The notes beneath the pieces were generated by a model. It ran no database searches and was not told where the DNA came from. It worked only from the letters and a program-made list of their open reading frames with translations. A program made the translations under genes and the position numbers. A DNA stretch of 64,000 nt, from the NCBI GenBank assembly GCA_904846145.1, contig CAJGZL010000001.1, positions 1,860,001-1,924,000 of the forward strand, given 5' to 3'. Origin of the DNA: Psychrobacter immobilis (lineage in GTDB: Bacteria; Pseudomonadota; Gammaproteobacteria; Pseudomonadales; Moraxellaceae). The stretch's first letter is position 1; every line of letters begins with the position of its first letter. Below are positions 51,334 through 64,000 of the stretch, piece by piece.

Positions 51334-51369
51334 AAACGCAGCTTTTGATTTTATCGGGCTGCGTTTTTG
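51334..51369 (+). terminator. Terminator after zipA
   Basis: A perfect 9-bp stem (AAACGCAGC with GCTGCGTTT) is followed by a T5 tail. Confidence 0.85.
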
Positions 51370-51432
51370 TCTCAGTCGTTCGTGTAAATGTATTCTCAAA
51401 TTGTTATGATAGTCGTTATTATAAATCGATAG

Positions 51433-53511
<2,079 letters not shown>

Positions 53512-53595
53512 TGAATATTTAGTCTCAGAGATTTATAAGTAACAAAGGTTTAATTATTATGTAATACTTTTAAGTATTTGAGTGTAAATTGAAAT

Positions 53596-55794
53596 ATGAT
53601 CAATGAATTTAAAGATATTGATAGTCTTTCACCCGCCGACTTTGAACTATTTATTAGGGATCTATTTGTAGCATCTGGCTGGACAGATGCTGTAATTACA
53701 GAAGTAGGTAAAGAATTTAAATATGGTGATGGTGGTGTTGATATTTTTGCCTATAAAGGCAAGCGTAAGTTTGCTATTGAAGTTAAACAAAGGAATCTGA
53801 AAGCTACAGTAGATGTAAAAGCTCTTAATCAGCTAGTTACTGGAGCAAAGTTAGCCAACGTAACAAATAAGATTTTAGTTACAAACTCATATTTCACATC
53901 TGAAGTAAAGGTTCGAGCATTAAGGCTTGGTGTGGAACTTATAGATCGTGACGAATTGCAAAACTTGTGGGTAGTGAAACATTCAGAAATTGGACGTGAT
54001 ATTAAACCTCGTAAATATCAACAGAGTGTTATCGATGAGGCTTTGACGCAATATGAGAATGGAAAATCAAAGTTATTAATCGAGATGGCTACAGGGCTAG
54101 GTAAAACTTATACGGTAGCTCATATAATCAAGAGGTTAATTCAACAAAACGGTCGAATACCAAGAGTATTATTTCTAGCACATCAAGTAGAAATATTACT
54201 CCAATCTGTCACAGCTTTTAAAAATGTCCTAGGTATAGGAAATTACAGTTTCTCCGCTTGTATCTCTGGGTCACACCCAGAGGATACAGATTTTGTATTT
54301 GCATCATTTGATACTCTCTACGGACAAATAGCTCAGCTCCACAAAAAATCTTTTGATTTTGTAATTGTAGATGAAGCACATCATACACCAGCCAGAACCT
54401 ACTCTGAATTTGTCACAAATTTTAAGCCGAGGCTTTTAATCGGATTGACTGCGACACCATATCGTGCTGACAATAAAGACGTTATTAAATTTTTTGGGGG
54501 TGATGCAGGACATATTGGTAAATTTGATTTAGTTTGGGCGCTTAAACATAGAAAACTTGCATTTCCTAAATATTTAGTTTTATTAGATGATCTGGATCAA
54601 GACAAAATTGACCAGTTAGATAGTGGCCTTTCTATTGCTGATTTAGATAAAAGACTATTCCTACATAAAAAAGATCAAGAAGTAGTCCGGATTATTGAAA
54701 GGACAGTAGCTGAACAGGAAATTGAAAATATTAAAGGAATAATTTTCTGTCGAAGTATTCGGCATATGAATCATTTAATAGGCTTTTTCGAACTTGGTAC
54801 AGCTACATTGGTTCACTCTAAAATGTCAGACCAAGAACGACGAGAAAATATTCGAAACTTCAGAGAAGGTGAGTACAAGTATATTCTAGTTTGTGATCTT
54901 TTTAATGAAGGTATTGATATACCCGAAACTAATGTTCTTATTTTTATGCGTTATACAGGCTCTCGAACAATATGGCTTCAACAGTTAGGTCGTGGTTTAA
55001 GAAAGACGCCTAATAAAGAATATGTTCATGTCTTAGATTTTGTTGGCTCTTTAGAGCGGCTAAATGAAGTTAAAGAACTTTCAAGGGCAGTTAGAAATAT
55101 GCCAGTTGATAGAGAAAGTCTAATTGATGATGTGGAAGGACTCTCAACACAAGATGTCTTCCATGATGGCTCTCTTGAAGTTAAGTATAGTACAGAAGCT
55201 GCAAAAGTACTTGAATTGATTGAAAATATGAATATGCAGCTTAATAGCCGTGAAATTCTATTAAAAAAATTACGCAGTTATTTTCAAATAAATGGAAATA
55301 TCCCATTTATTTTTGATTTAGATAAAGTTCTAATGGATGTAAGTTTAGATCAAATTTCTACCCATTTTGGATCGTATTACAATTTCTCATACGCTGCATT
55401 GAATGATAGTTTTGACACAGAACCAATGACTAAAAAAATAAGTGATTTTGTCAAGTCGTATTTCCAGCAGTATAAAGTAGTGCCTAGTTTGAGAGCGATC
55501 TCACATCATTTTATGGAATCACAATTATATGAGTTTACTGAGAAGGAAGTTCAAATACTGTTGCCTAGTTTTAATGAGATTATAGAGGATTTGCAAGTAG
55601 GCTCCTCTGATAGCTCAAGAGTTAGTGAGCAAGCAGAAATTATTACGACTGAGTGTATTTTGATCGATAGCCTTAAAATGAAGATATTTTCTAGATCTGA
55701 CATTAAAAAACTTTCTATGTTAGAACAAGAAGAAATTAAGAATAAGTATCGTTCGATCTCAGTTTTCCTCAAAAAATTGAAGGATGTACAGTAA
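53596..55794 (+). CDS. Mrr-type nuclease - SF2 helicase fusion, candidate defence protein
   Basis: In this 732-residue protein, residues 1-128 form an Mrr-like restriction endonuclease domain: GDGGVDIFAYKGKRKFAIEVKQ gives the Asp49...Glu62-X-Lys64 core. An SF2 helicase follows: Walker A MATGLGKT (164-171), DEAHH (259-263), TATP (285-288), GIDIPETNVLI (about 439-449) and motif VI QQLGRGLRKT (462-471). Residues from about 520 to the end are not recognised. The gene overlaps the next by 11 bp. Codon use is AT-rich, unlike smc or ligA. Similar nuclease-helicase pairings occur in restriction and anti-phage systems; no methyltransferase is adjacent, so how self DNA would be spared is unclear. Defence is inference. 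Confidence 0.85.
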   Translation: MINEFKDIDSLSPADFELFIRDLFVASGWTDAVITEVGKEFKYGDGGVDIFAYKGKRKFAIEVKQRNLKATVDVKALNQLVTGAKLANVTNKILVTNSYFTSEVKVRALRLGVELIDRDELQNLWVVKHSEIGRDIKPRKYQQSVIDEALTQYENGKSKLLIEMATGLGKTYTVAHIIKRLIQQNGRIPRVLFLAHQVEILLQSVTAFKNVLGIGNYSFSACISGSHPEDTDFVFASFDTLYGQIAQLHKKSFDFVIVDEAHHTPARTYSEFVTNFKPRLLIGLTATPYRADNKDVIKFFGGDAGHIGKFDLVWALKHRKLAFPKYLVLLDDLDQDKIDQLDSGLSIADLDKRLFLHKKDQEVVRIIERTVAEQEIENIKGIIFCRSIRHMNHLIGFFELGTATLVHSKMSDQERRENIRNFREGEYKYILVCDLFNEGIDIPETNVLIFMRYTGSRTIWLQQLGRGLRKTPNKEYVHVLDFVGSLERLNEVKELSRAVRNMPVDRESLIDDVEGLSTQDVFHDGSLEVKYSTEAAKVLELIENMNMQLNSREILLKKLRSYFQINGNIPFIFDLDKVLMDVSLDQISTHFGSYYNFSYAALNDSFDTEPMTKKISDFVKSYFQQYKVVPSLRAISHHFMESQLYEFTEKEVQILLPSFNEIIEDLQVGSSDSSRVSEQAEIITTECILIDSLKMKIFSRSDIKKLSMLEQEEIKNKYRSISVFLKKLKDVQ

Positions 55795-56037
55795 GGTGAA
55801 ATATTTAAAAATTGATGCTCAATTTGAAAATGTAGATATTGTTATCGAAAAGCTAATAAATAATATTTCTGCAAACACGAATACAGATATTCATCAGCAG
55901 TTAAGTCTTTGGGATTTATGTGAAAAAATGAGTATCGAGGATTTTATTTCTCTAAAGCAAAATGTTTATTTTGCTGACTTTCTTAGATTATTTTCTATAA
56001 ATATTGTCAACGATGTTAATTTACATACTAATATCAT

Positions 56038-56114
<77 letters not shown>

Positions 56115-57992
56115 ATTGCAACCTAGAGATTCCTCAAGACAAAAATATTGAAGGTATCTTCGAACAGGTAAAAGACGAAGATTCAACAATTTCAACAATA
56201 AATAGGAATAAAGCTCCTAGTATGTCAACGAGATTAGATGATTTGCATCTATCTGACAGTTATTCAAAGTTGATTAAAAGGCTTAGAAATGTCAGTCTAT
56301 CTAATGAAAACTTTAGCCTCGGAGAGACTTTAGGTGAACTTTTGAGTTTACCCACTTCTAGAATATCGAATCTGCCAGGAGTTGGTTCATCTTATGTTAA
56401 AATTTTCGAAGATTTAAAGTTATTAACACAAGTATCACCTGAAAATGAAAAACTAGAATATACAACTTCTATTAATAGCACTAGTTTGCAATCATGCGAT
56501 ACTAGCAATATGCGTATAAGTCTCTCAGGTGTAGACTCTAAGTTTACGAAGCCATTGGAAAAATATGCTAGATACATTAATGTTAATGATCTAAGTGAAC
56601 ATATAAATGAGATCCTGAAGTTTGATCGACATACTTTAATTACGTTACCTCATTTTGGTACTAGTGTAGTAGACAAATTAATTGAATTTCGAGGATTAAT
56701 TCAAGATGAACTTCAGGCTATTCTATTAGAAAGTATAAACTATAAAGAGTTTGAGTCCACTTTAATTGTACCTAGGAAATTGGACCAACTTCCACTTACA
56801 CAGATAGAAAGAATATTATTAGAAGATATAGATACGTATATCGATAAGTTAACGTTTGAAGAAGCAGATATTGCTCAGAAACGTTGGGGTTTCGTAGAGG
56901 ATAAACAAACCCTTGAAGAGATTTCTGAAAAATTTGGCCTTACTAGAGAAAGGATTCGTCAAAAAGAAACTAAAATTAATAATAACTTTATTCGAAATAT
57001 GCGTTTAGGTCAATCAATGCTATGGCAGCTTCTGGAACCAAAACTAAATCCAGATATTAGTATTAATTTCAAAGACTTATTTCTTTGTTTTTATTCAGAA
57101 AAAGAGTTTTATGAATTTTTGAGTTTGGTCTGTGGTCAAGAAAAGTTAATTGAATATGTATATCCTGAAATAGATAAAACTATATTAAATATCTATTTTG
57201 TAGAAAATGGGGCTCCGGCTCTTATTAATGATATTAGAGAGTATTTAGATGACCTAAAATTAGTAGAAATTAGAAATATAGATAATGCTATAGCTACTTT
57301 GCAAAATCAAGATTCGATTATGATTGAAGGCCAGTATGTATGGCCGAAGCAGCTTGGTAAGGCAGAAGCTACAGCATGTGTTTTAGTTGACCATGAAAAA
57401 GGTTTGCCTTGGTTAGATGTTGCAAAAATTGTGAATAGCAATAGCTATTCGAAAACATCAATACAAGAAGCACGCTTAGAACAAATAGCTTTTGAGCTAC
57501 CAGATTATATATTTTTAAGTGGCAAAGGCATTTACAAGCATACGAACTTTATTGATACGGATAATATTGTGTTAGATGATATTTTTCTTAATATAATGGA
57601 ATATGGAGAAGCAGTCTCAAGAGATGTATTTCATTTAAGTGAGTGTTATCGTTCTTCCAATAGTCTACAGAAATATGATTATTATGAAATTCGCCATTTT
57701 GTAAAGCATTTTGGAGAGGACTATGGGTTCTACTTTGATGGCCGTTCGCAAACGGACTCAGTAGGGTTGAAAAAAGACTTTAAGAGTATTACTCAAAGAG
57801 ATGTCATCATAGAGACGATGAGACGGAATGAGAAGCCTTTAACTAAGCCAGAAATAGCTAATTTACTGAAAAGTAAAAGTCTGAATCATGCAGGGTTTTA
57901 TCTGGATGAAATGATTAACTCTGGTACAGTTGTTCAAGTAGATAGAATGCTCTATACATTGCCAGAACTAGCATACGCAAATATTGATTTAA

Positions 57993-58972
57993 ACCCCACT
58001 CTCAACTTGAAATAAGCAAATCAAACTGAAGAGGCGGATTACCAAGTTTTTTGTTGAGTACAAAGCACAGATTGTGTGAAAGAATCTTACGAATCAATCG
58101 ATGAGACAAATGCCATAAATCTCTTGCTCGTACCCTTTGTATATTAAATCGTTCTGATAGCTGACCAATGACTGTTTCAACGATACGGCGGGCTTTCATT
58201 AGCCGCCTTACCACAGGTTTGGGTCTATCCTCTTTCATGTTGGCTCTGAGTGGCGTTTGTAAATCCACGCCTTGAGCGTCGTAGTACGATGTCAGACTAG
58301 GGCTGATATACCCTTTATCAGCGCCAAGTAGCCCATGAATATGAGTGGTGATTTCTGGGGCAACCGCTCTTTCATCAACATTGGCAGGAGCAAAGGTAAA
58401 GCCTTTAATCATGCCCGATAAGTTAACAAGCAAATGGCCTTCAAAGCCATAGTACCTCTCTTGCTTAGCGGCACAGTAGCTAAAAGCTGCTAAGTCTTGA
58501 TAATTCTTATGCCGATAAGCGCGTCCATAATGACAGACGGGTATCGGAAAGCCATCCATAAAATGAATGTTGTCACGGCCTTCAATTTGACTGACGTTAT
58601 CTTGTATCTGCTGTTTGACTTGCCACAGATTGGCGCAGTGCTTTGCGAAGTTAGGGTATGAGCCGATGGCTGGAAACCAGTCTTGCCAATGCTGGGTAAA
58701 GTATTGCCAAATTTGTTTGTCTTGATCAAGGTGTAAAAATTCACCGACCATCTCCATGCAAATAACCTCAGGATCACTTAGCTTTGGCGCGTAACCTGCA
58801 CTTCGCAAGGGTTTGGTGACGACTATTTTGTAATATTGCTCTACCATTAAATAGATATTGATGATAAATTCGTCTATGGGCATCTCACAACTCCATTGTA
58901 TTCTTGGTCGAAAACAATAGATTAGTGAGGTGCTCTTCTTTTTTCAATCACTTTCGAAGTTGAGAGTGGGGT
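57993..58972 (-). mobile_element. IS982-family insertion sequence, copy 2 (980 bp)
   Basis: It has the same length and inverted-repeat ends as the copy at 20746-21725 but lies in opposite orientation. It is flanked by an exact 8-bp duplication, TGATTTAA (57985-57992 and 58973-58980), proving a direct insertion into the gene it splits. The transposase is identical to copy 1. Confidence 0.95.
58002..58883 (-). CDS. IS982-family transposase (copy 2)
   Basis: This 293-residue transposase is identical residue for residue to the one at 20835-21716, with the same probable DDE triad (Asp110, Asp189, Glu236). The reading frame is intact, so the element is potentially active. It runs against the direction of the gene it interrupts. 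Confidence 0.93.
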   Translation of the reverse strand: MPIDEFIINIYLMVEQYYKIVVTKPLRSAGYAPKLSDPEVICMEMVGEFLHLDQDKQIWQYFTQHWQDWFPAIGSYPNFAKHCANLWQVKQQIQDNVSQIEGRDNIHFMDGFPIPVCHYGRAYRHKNYQDLAAFSYCAAKQERYYGFEGHLLVNLSGMIKGFTFAPANVDERAVAPEITTHIHGLLGADKGYISPSLTSYYDAQGVDLQTPLRANMKEDRPKPVVRRLMKARRIVETVIGQLSERFNIQRVRARDLWHLSHRLIRKILSHNLCFVLNKKLGNPPLQFDLLISS

Positions 58973-59351
58973 TGATTTAAATAAATATATAGATGGTATT
59001 AATAAGTTGTTACAACAATATAATAAGCCTGTAGAACCTTCAATATTTAGAAATGAACTGAACTATATGTTTTCGAGTAGTTACTCTAAATATTTTTATG
59101 CCTCTATAGCTCGACTATATACTAAAAAAGAAGGTTGGTTTAGAAAATACAATTTATATTCACTTAAAGAAATACCTTTTCAGAGTTTATATGCGGTATT
59201 AGACAGCGTTTGCAATCCAAGTATTTCAATAAATGAAAATATTGATGTAATTCAGCGGCATATTGCCATTGATCGGAGTTCAGCGGATAGAGCACTTAGG
59301 AATTGGCATCATCAAATTAGCTAATTAATGTAGATTTACATTGTAAATAAT

Positions 59352-59390
59352 AAAAGACTAGGAACGTCACATTAGTATAAATCCTAGTCT
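59352..59390 (-). terminator. Terminator after the 59391 lipoprotein gene
   Basis: Arms AGACTAGGA and TCCTAGTCT pair perfectly (9 bp, 17-base loop) and are followed on the minus strand by TTTTATT. Confidence 0.7.
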
Positions 59391-59966
59391 CTACTCAACC
59401 ATCTCTCCATGCCCCTTTACCTCACTTTTCTTACCATCTGGCTGAATAACGATAGATAATACAAGCCCTTTCGCAAAAGGCTCAGACAGCACATAATCAT
59501 AGCTACTGGCATCGATGTCAGTTGTAGTATGTATCACTAGCTTAGCGTCTTTACCATCAGTCATTTCGTGAGAGGTATAGCTCGTATCCAGCTGATCTAG
59601 CACCTTTGATAGAGCCTCATTACTCGCTGTACTTATCGTCAAGTTATGCTGGGCAGTAGCATTGTCTACCTTAAAATAATCAGCGTAATTCTTAACGTTT
59701 TGGCTATCGATTGCAAAGGGGTATTCATAGTCAGTGACAGTAGCGGCTGGCTCGCCACTATCTACTTTTGACCAATCAATAGCAGTAATTTTAGCATCAG
59801 TTTCAGCACTATTAGAGTTATCAGTATCTGCTAGAGAGGTAGCCGTTTGCTCAGTAGCGACGCTCTCTGTAGTCGTGTCACTATTATTATCACAGCCTGA
59901 CAATGTTAATATAGTTGCCATACCAGCTGCAGTGATTATCAGCATAGGTGCTAAACGCTTGACCAT
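59391..59966 (-). CDS. Putative lipoprotein of unknown function
   Basis: The protein has about 191 residues from the ATG at 59966, chosen because AAAGGAT lies upstream and MVKRLAPMLIITAAGM begins a proper signal peptide; the frame continues to 60062 without support. The lipobox is LSGC. The mature part starts with a Ser/Thr/Asp/Ala-rich stretch, then a probable folded domain (IDWSKVDSGEPAATVTDYEY to the end) that I do not recognise. It is probably anchored to a membrane facing the periplasm. It is not part of the AT-rich island: the composition is again typical of the chromosome. Confidence 0.7.
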   Translation of the reverse strand: MVKRLAPMLIITAAGMATILTLSGCDNNSDTTTESVATEQTATSLADTDNSNSAETDAKITAIDWSKVDSGEPAATVTDYEYPFAIDSQNVKNYADYFKVDNATAQHNLTISTASNEALSKVLDQLDTSYTSHEMTDGKDAKLVIHTTTDIDASSYDYVLSEPFAKGLVLSIVIQPDGKKSEVKGHGEMVE

Positions 59967-60062
59967 GAATCTTATCCTTTTAAAAAGTACCGTTGCTATT
60001 ATTGTCGCATAATTGACACCGAATAGTGTTGCTTTGCCACGTTTACTTATCGGAAAACACAT

Positions 60063-60090
60063 AAAAAAACAGCCATCATAGGATGACTGT
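60063..60090 (-). terminator. Terminator after the MliC-like gene
   Basis: On the minus strand ACAGTCATC-CTAT-GATGGCTGT (one mismatch) is followed by T7. Confidence 0.8.
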
Positions 60091-60156
60091 CTATTCTGAC
60101 ATTGAGCTGCTCAGTTGCAGGTTTACTGTAATCGATGAACGATTGAACTAACCTTA

Positions 60157-60573
60157 TTATCTGCCTATTTTACAATTAACTTGATAGGTCTTGCCATCAG
60201 CCCATTTCATAGCTAATACGCCTTCGTCAGCTTGCATATGCCATGCGTAAATAATTTCTGGATTCGACTCATTGACATAGCTTGATACTTTACCGTTAGG
60301 TCCACCATTTAATATGATAGGCTGCTGTGACCAGTTGATTTTTGGTACAGTAGCATTGACCATAACTTGCTCTTTATTAATAGACTGCTTGACCATAACT
60401 TGGCTATCATCAGTACAAGTATAAGGTGCTGGTGCCATGCGATCATAAGCAAGGGTAGTCACGCTCTCTGATGGCGTCGTTACTGGCATATTAGGTTTAG
60501 GGCTCATCGTTGAACAAGCGCCTAATAAAGCAACAGCAGGTAAAGTGGCAGCTAATTTCGCTAAATTATTCAT
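60157..60573 (-). CDS. Lipoprotein, possibly a lysozyme-inhibitor (MliC-like) protein
   Basis: The protein has about 138 residues from the ATG at 60573, chosen because GGAG lies seven bases upstream; the frame also has an upstream TTG overlapping that site. The lipobox is LLGAC. The mature domain has PYTCTDDSQVMV near its start and YQVNCKIGR at the end, with the two cysteines placed as in small C-type lysozyme inhibitor domains, plus an AxxGVLAMKW strand. The resemblance to MliC is suggestive only; the key Ser/Lys loop is not certain. It has its own terminator. Confidence 0.6.
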   Translation of the reverse strand: MNNLAKLAATLPAVALLGACSTMSPKPNMPVTTPSESVTTLAYDRMAPAPYTCTDDSQVMVKQSINKEQVMVNATVPKINWSQQPIILNGGPNGKVSSYVNESNPEIIYAWHMQADEGVLAMKWADGKTYQVNCKIGR

Positions 60574-60875
60574 AGAGATCTCCAAAAAATATAAGTTAAG
60601 AGCTTAGAGGTTAAGGTCTTAGGGTAAAATTAATATTATCAATGCGTCCAGCGCATGACGTTCATAGTAACCAAAACTTATATTCCATAATGTTAGGAAT
60701 TGTTCCTCACATGTGAGTTATCTTACCTAAATATTGTCTAATGTAACTATACAGTTGAGCTAAATAATGCAAGATAAGCTATAAAAAACGCACATTACTT
60801 TATAAAATAATGTGCGCTGTTTTGATTTATATTCAATATGTCTAGCTGACTATCTTAGGCTGTTTTAGTGTCGTC
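60574..60875. other. Intergenic region upstream of the MliC-like gene
   Basis: These 302 bp hold the promoter of the MliC-like gene and the ygiQ-type terminator at 60783-60818. No gene seen. Confidence 0.4.
60783..60818 (-). terminator. Terminator after the radical SAM gene
   Basis: On the minus strand the stem CGCACATTA...TAATGTGCG is followed by T6. Confidence 0.85.
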
Positions 60876-63323
60876 TTATTTGGTTTTACGCGGTGGCAGA
60901 CCAGTATGCTGAGTTTGAAAGTTACCTTTACTCACTTTTTTCTTAGCATGCTTAACGGCATTGGCAGAAGTATTATTATCACGACGCTTTACAGAGTCGT
61001 TACCGACGCGGCTGTTCTTTTTGCGGGCAGACTGATAGCCATTTTGTTCAGCATCACGCCCTTCTAGACTGGCATTGAACGGTGGTATTAGACAGCCTCT
61101 ATTCTTGCCAATCAAATCGCTACGACCCATATCTTGCAGTGCTTTACGCAACAATACCCAGTTCTTTGGATCATGATAACGCAAGAATGCCTTGTGCAAT
61201 TTGCGCTGCTTGCCTGACTTGACGATATCCATATCACCGCCTTCGCGACTCACTTTATGTAGTGGGTCTTTATGGGTGTGATACATCGTCGTTGCGGTCG
61301 CCATTGGGCTTGGATAAAAGGCTTGTACTTGATCAGCACGGTAGCCATAGCTTTTGAGCCACAGCGCAAGATTCATCATATCTTCATCTTTTGTGCCAGG
61401 ATGCGCGGCGATAAAGTAGGGGATCAGATACTGCTCTTTACCTGCCTCAGCGCTGTATTGCTCAAACATCGCCTTAAACTTATCGTAGCTGCCCATGCCT
61501 GGTTTCATCATTTTTGAGAGCACATTTTCTTCTGAATGCTCAGGGGCAATCTTTAGGTAGCCACCAACGTGATGAGTCACTAACTCTTTGACGTATTCAG
61601 GATCTTTTACTGCCAAGTCGTAACGTAGACCTGAGGCAATAAGGATTTTTTTCACGCCTTTGATATCACGCGCTTTACGATAAAGCTTGGTCAGGTTACT
61701 GTGGTCAGTGATCAGATTTTCGCAAACATCAGGGTAGACACATGAGGGCTTGCGGCAGTTCTTTTCAATGGTTTCATCTTTACAGCTCAAGCGATACATA
61801 TTTGCGGTTGGGCCACCCAAATCGGATATGACGCCAGTGAAGTTCGGTGCTACATCACGGATAGCTTCTACTTCACGTAGGATAGACTCTTCTGATCGGT
61901 TCTGAATGATACGTCCTTCGTGCTCGGTAATAGAGCAAAAAGTACAGCCGCCAAAACAGCCGCGCATGATATTGACGGAGAATTTGATCATGTCATAAGC
62001 AGGGATACGCGCATCGCCATAACTGGGATGCGGCAGGCGTGCATAAGGCAAATCAAACACATAATCCATCTCTTCGGTCGATAGTGGAATCGGCGGCGGA
62101 TTGAGCCAAACATCGATTGAGGTAAATGAGTTACCCGCGCCGCTACTATGACGCTGCACTAAAGCACGGGCATTACCTGGGTTGGTCTCTAAATGTAAAA
62201 TACGACTAGCATGAGCATAGAGCACAGGATCAGATTTGACTTGATCATAGTCAGGTAGACGGATAACGGTTTGCTCGCGGGCTGGCATTTTTAGCTTGTA
62301 TTTACGAGCGGTTTTAGGTCTGTACTCACTACTGTTCTGAGTATCCATACCCCGCATTTTCACCACTTGGGTCTCTTCATCGACTTGATCAGCATTAATG
62401 ACTTTATTAGTCACAGGCTCTGCGACAAAGCCCTGATATTGGGCTGACATTCCTGACATGGATTGACCGACAGGGGAAACGCTAGGCTTATCTTGCTCGA
62501 TAGAACACTGATCCAGATCTTCGGTCATCACATAAGGGTTGATAATAGGATCGACGCGGCCGACAGTATCGACATCGTTGCTTGCGACCTCAGTCATATC
62601 CGCTTGCCAATGGCGACGAGTAGGCGTTAATAAATAAGCCGTACCACGCATTTTACTCATTTGCTCAAAGCTATAGCCTTTTGATAAGCCATGTACCACA
62701 TCGACAATAGCGCGTTCAGCATTGCCATAAAGCAGTACATCAGCGCGACTATCGAGCAAAATACTACGGCGTACTTTGTCCGACCAGTAATCATAATGGG
62801 CGATACGGCGCAGGCTACCCTCGATACCGCCTAAGATAATGGGCACATCAGGATAAGCTTCACGGCAGCGTTGACTGTAGACAATAGCCGCACGATCAGG
62901 GCGCTTATCTGCGACGTTGCCAGGTGAGTAGGCATCATCACTACGGATCTTGCGATCAGCCGTGTAGCGATTAATCATGCTGTCCATATTGCCAGCGGTC
63001 ACGCCATAAGCATAAACGGGCTTACCGAGTTCCATAAAGGCATCTTTACTCTTCCAATCTGGCTGAGCGATGATACCTACGCGAAAGCCCTGTGCTTCTA
63101 ATAGACGACCAATAATCGCCATACCAAAGCTGGGATGATCGACATAAGCATCGCCTGATATGATAATGACATCACAAGCATCCCAGCCTAGCGCATCCAT
63201 CTCAGCACGGCTCATCGGCAAATAAGGCGCAGGCTCGTAGCAGCTCGCCCAGTGCTTATCGTAATCATAAAGAGGCTTGACGCCTTGTTTAAAAGCGGTG
63301 CGGGCGATGGTATCGGCAGACAT
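60876..63323 (-). CDS. YgiQ-family radical SAM protein
   Basis: This 815-residue protein has an N-terminal UPF0313 domain ([31 protein letters not shown]), then a radical SAM core with CFGGCTFC holding the 4Fe-4S cluster ([17 protein letters not shown]). Further blocks are SGLRYDL and [19 protein letters not shown], and a basic, low-complexity tail ([16 protein letters not shown]) closes the protein. An insert of about 90 residues lies between the two halves (about 250-345). It uses S-adenosylmethionine to make a radical; the substrate of YgiQ proteins is not established. It stands alone with its own terminator. Confidence 0.92.
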   Translation of the reverse strand: MSADTIARTAFKQGVKPLYDYDKHWASCYEPAPYLPMSRAEMDALGWDACDVIIISGDAYVDHPSFGMAIIGRLLEAQGFRVGIIAQPDWKSKDAFMELGKPVYAYGVTAGNMDSMINRYTADRKIRSDDAYSPGNVADKRPDRAAIVYSQRCREAYPDVPIILGGIEGSLRRIAHYDYWSDKVRRSILLDSRADVLLYGNAERAIVDVVHGLSKGYSFEQMSKMRGTAYLLTPTRRHWQADMTEVASNDVDTVGRVDPIINPYVMTEDLDQCSIEQDKPSVSPVGQSMSGMSAQYQGFVAEPVTNKVINADQVDEETQVVKMRGMDTQNSSEYRPKTARKYKLKMPAREQTVIRLPDYDQVKSDPVLYAHASRILHLETNPGNARALVQRHSSGAGNSFTSIDVWLNPPPIPLSTEEMDYVFDLPYARLPHPSYGDARIPAYDMIKFSVNIMRGCFGGCTFCSITEHEGRIIQNRSEESILREVEAIRDVAPNFTGVISDLGGPTANMYRLSCKDETIEKNCRKPSCVYPDVCENLITDHSNLTKLYRKARDIKGVKKILIASGLRYDLAVKDPEYVKELVTHHVGGYLKIAPEHSEENVLSKMMKPGMGSYDKFKAMFEQYSAEAGKEQYLIPYFIAAHPGTKDEDMMNLALWLKSYGYRADQVQAFYPSPMATATTMYHTHKDPLHKVSREGGDMDIVKSGKQRKLHKAFLRYHDPKNWVLLRKALQDMGRSDLIGKNRGCLIPPFNASLEGRDAEQNGYQSARKKNSRVGNDSVKRRDNNTSANAVKHAKKKVSKGNFQTQHTGLPPRKTK

Positions 63324-63551
63324 GGGCAGACCTATTGGCTATTAATATAAGCGGGCTAATTTAAAGGCGCTCATTTTAACATGAATCGCGCTCATGATGC
63401 GACTCATTATATCGTTAGGATTAATGATAAGTTATTGATAGTTTTGGGTAATCTGAGGATTAGTAAGAGGTAAAATAAATAAGATTTCTAATGCTTTATC
63501 CAGCATAATTAAAATTGGCGCAGGATATATTCAAATACACTAAGGTTAACT

Positions 63552-63938
63552 ATGCCGAATCGTCTAGTAATGTTTATATCTGCTTTGCTAATCTCTATGT
63601 CAGCCAATGCTTCTAGCATGACCGTACTAAATGGCAAGCTATCGATATTTTATATGCTGATCTTTATGCCACTTGCTTTGCTAGTGCATTTTATAGCTAT
63701 AATCTACTTTAATAAAAGAGATTACTATCTCGATAAAGTTTTTACTCGTAAGCATTTATTGATTGCTATGACAGTTCCAGCATTAGGCACTACTATAATA
63801 ATTTATGAATATCTGATAAATATAAGCGACTCAGGTATTCATATTGGCACTCTAGTATCGGTGCTTTTTGTCTATGGTTTGGCAACGTTACTCTTCGCTA
63901 CTCCCTATCTGATTCATCTTACGACAAAGCAAAAATAG
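63552..63938 (+). CDS. Small multi-pass membrane protein of unknown function
   Basis: This 128-residue protein has a signal-like first segment (MPNRLVMFISALLISMSANA), then three hydrophobic stretches (FYMLIFMPLALLVHFIAII, LLIAMTVPALGTTIIIYEYL, VLFVYGLATLLFATPYLI). No domain is recognised. An AAGG ribosome site precedes the ATG. It is divergent from the radical SAM gene, with 228 bp between them. Confidence 0.6.
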   Translation: MPNRLVMFISALLISMSANASSMTVLNGKLSIFYMLIFMPLALLVHFIAIIYFNKRDYYLDKVFTRKHLLIAMTVPALGTTIIIYEYLINISDSGIHIGTLVSVLFVYGLATLLFATPYLIHLTTKQK

Positions 63939-64000
63939 CAAAGCAATCTATCTGTTTACAATTCTATTATCTATTTAAAATCTTTCTATCTGTTTACAAT

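Noticed and set aside
57986..58015. Native C-terminus NPTLNLK of the 743-residue ORF
   Set aside because: These residues are encoded by the IS terminal inverted repeat.
59007..59324. A separate 105-residue gene after the IS element
   Set aside because: Its frame joins exactly to the gene before the IS once one target duplicate is removed, so it is the 3' part of the split gene.

Overview
The window looks like chromosome from a Psychrobacter-like member of the Moraxellaceae (Gammaproteobacteria). I infer this from the gene content: tandem single-chain NADP isocitrate dehydrogenases, smc-zipA-ligA in a row, a rubredoxin reductase, a leucine/isovalerate catabolic cluster, and many small acidic lipoproteins. 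Base composition is moderate. The exception is a clearly AT-richer block at about 53.5-59.3 kb that looks acquired.

Layout. 0-8.4 kb: the end of rluE, two tandem monomeric icd paralogues, a small lipoprotein, a COG3146-like gene broken by a one-base frameshift, and ubiC. 8.8-15.4 kb: glyA, a LeuE-like exporter, an alanine/sodium symporter, a barstar-like inhibitor paired with an unusual cold-shock-domain/membrane-anchor/barnase-type RNase fusion, and proA. 15.8-23.4 kb: two small membrane or lipoprotein genes, then a polar amino-acid ABC transporter locus (one ATPase, three paralogous binding lipoproteins, two permeases). A 980-bp IS982-family element sits between the binding proteins and the permeases. 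23.6-32.3 kb: a fumarylacetoacetase-family hydrolase, an alpha/beta hydrolase, hslO, a gltIJKL-type glutamate/aspartate transporter and a rubredoxin reductase. 32.6-42.4 kb: a leucine/isovalerate degradation (liu) cluster running acyl-CoA ligase, liuB, liuC, [IS5-family element], liuD, liuE, liuA. 42.5-53.5 kb: coaX and birA, a TauE-type exporter, a DUF4298-like gene, a probable MITE, smc, zipA and ligA. 53.6-59.3 kb: the AT-rich two-gene operon. 59.4-63.9 kb: two lipoproteins, a YgiQ-type radical SAM protein and a small membrane protein.

The best candidate for an undescribed system is the 53.6-59.3 kb operon. Its first gene fuses an Mrr-type nuclease domain to an SF2 helicase. The overlapping second gene carries helix-hairpin-helix segments like the RNA polymerase alpha C-terminal domain, a sigma-region-4-like helix-turn-helix, and a (GAACCA)12 repeat encoding a Glu-Pro spacer. 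No methyltransferase gene is next to it. The second gene is split by a second copy of the IS982-family element. Removing the IS and one 8-bp target duplication restores one 850-residue reading frame, so the operon was probably intact until recently. The second candidate is the RNase/barstar pair at 12.9-14.0 kb: predicted topology puts the RNase outside the membrane and the inhibitor inside the cell.

The two IS982-family copies are inverted relative to each other and flank about 36 kb that includes smc, zipA and ligA, so recombination between them could invert that segment. No rRNA, tRNA or CRISPR array was recognised.
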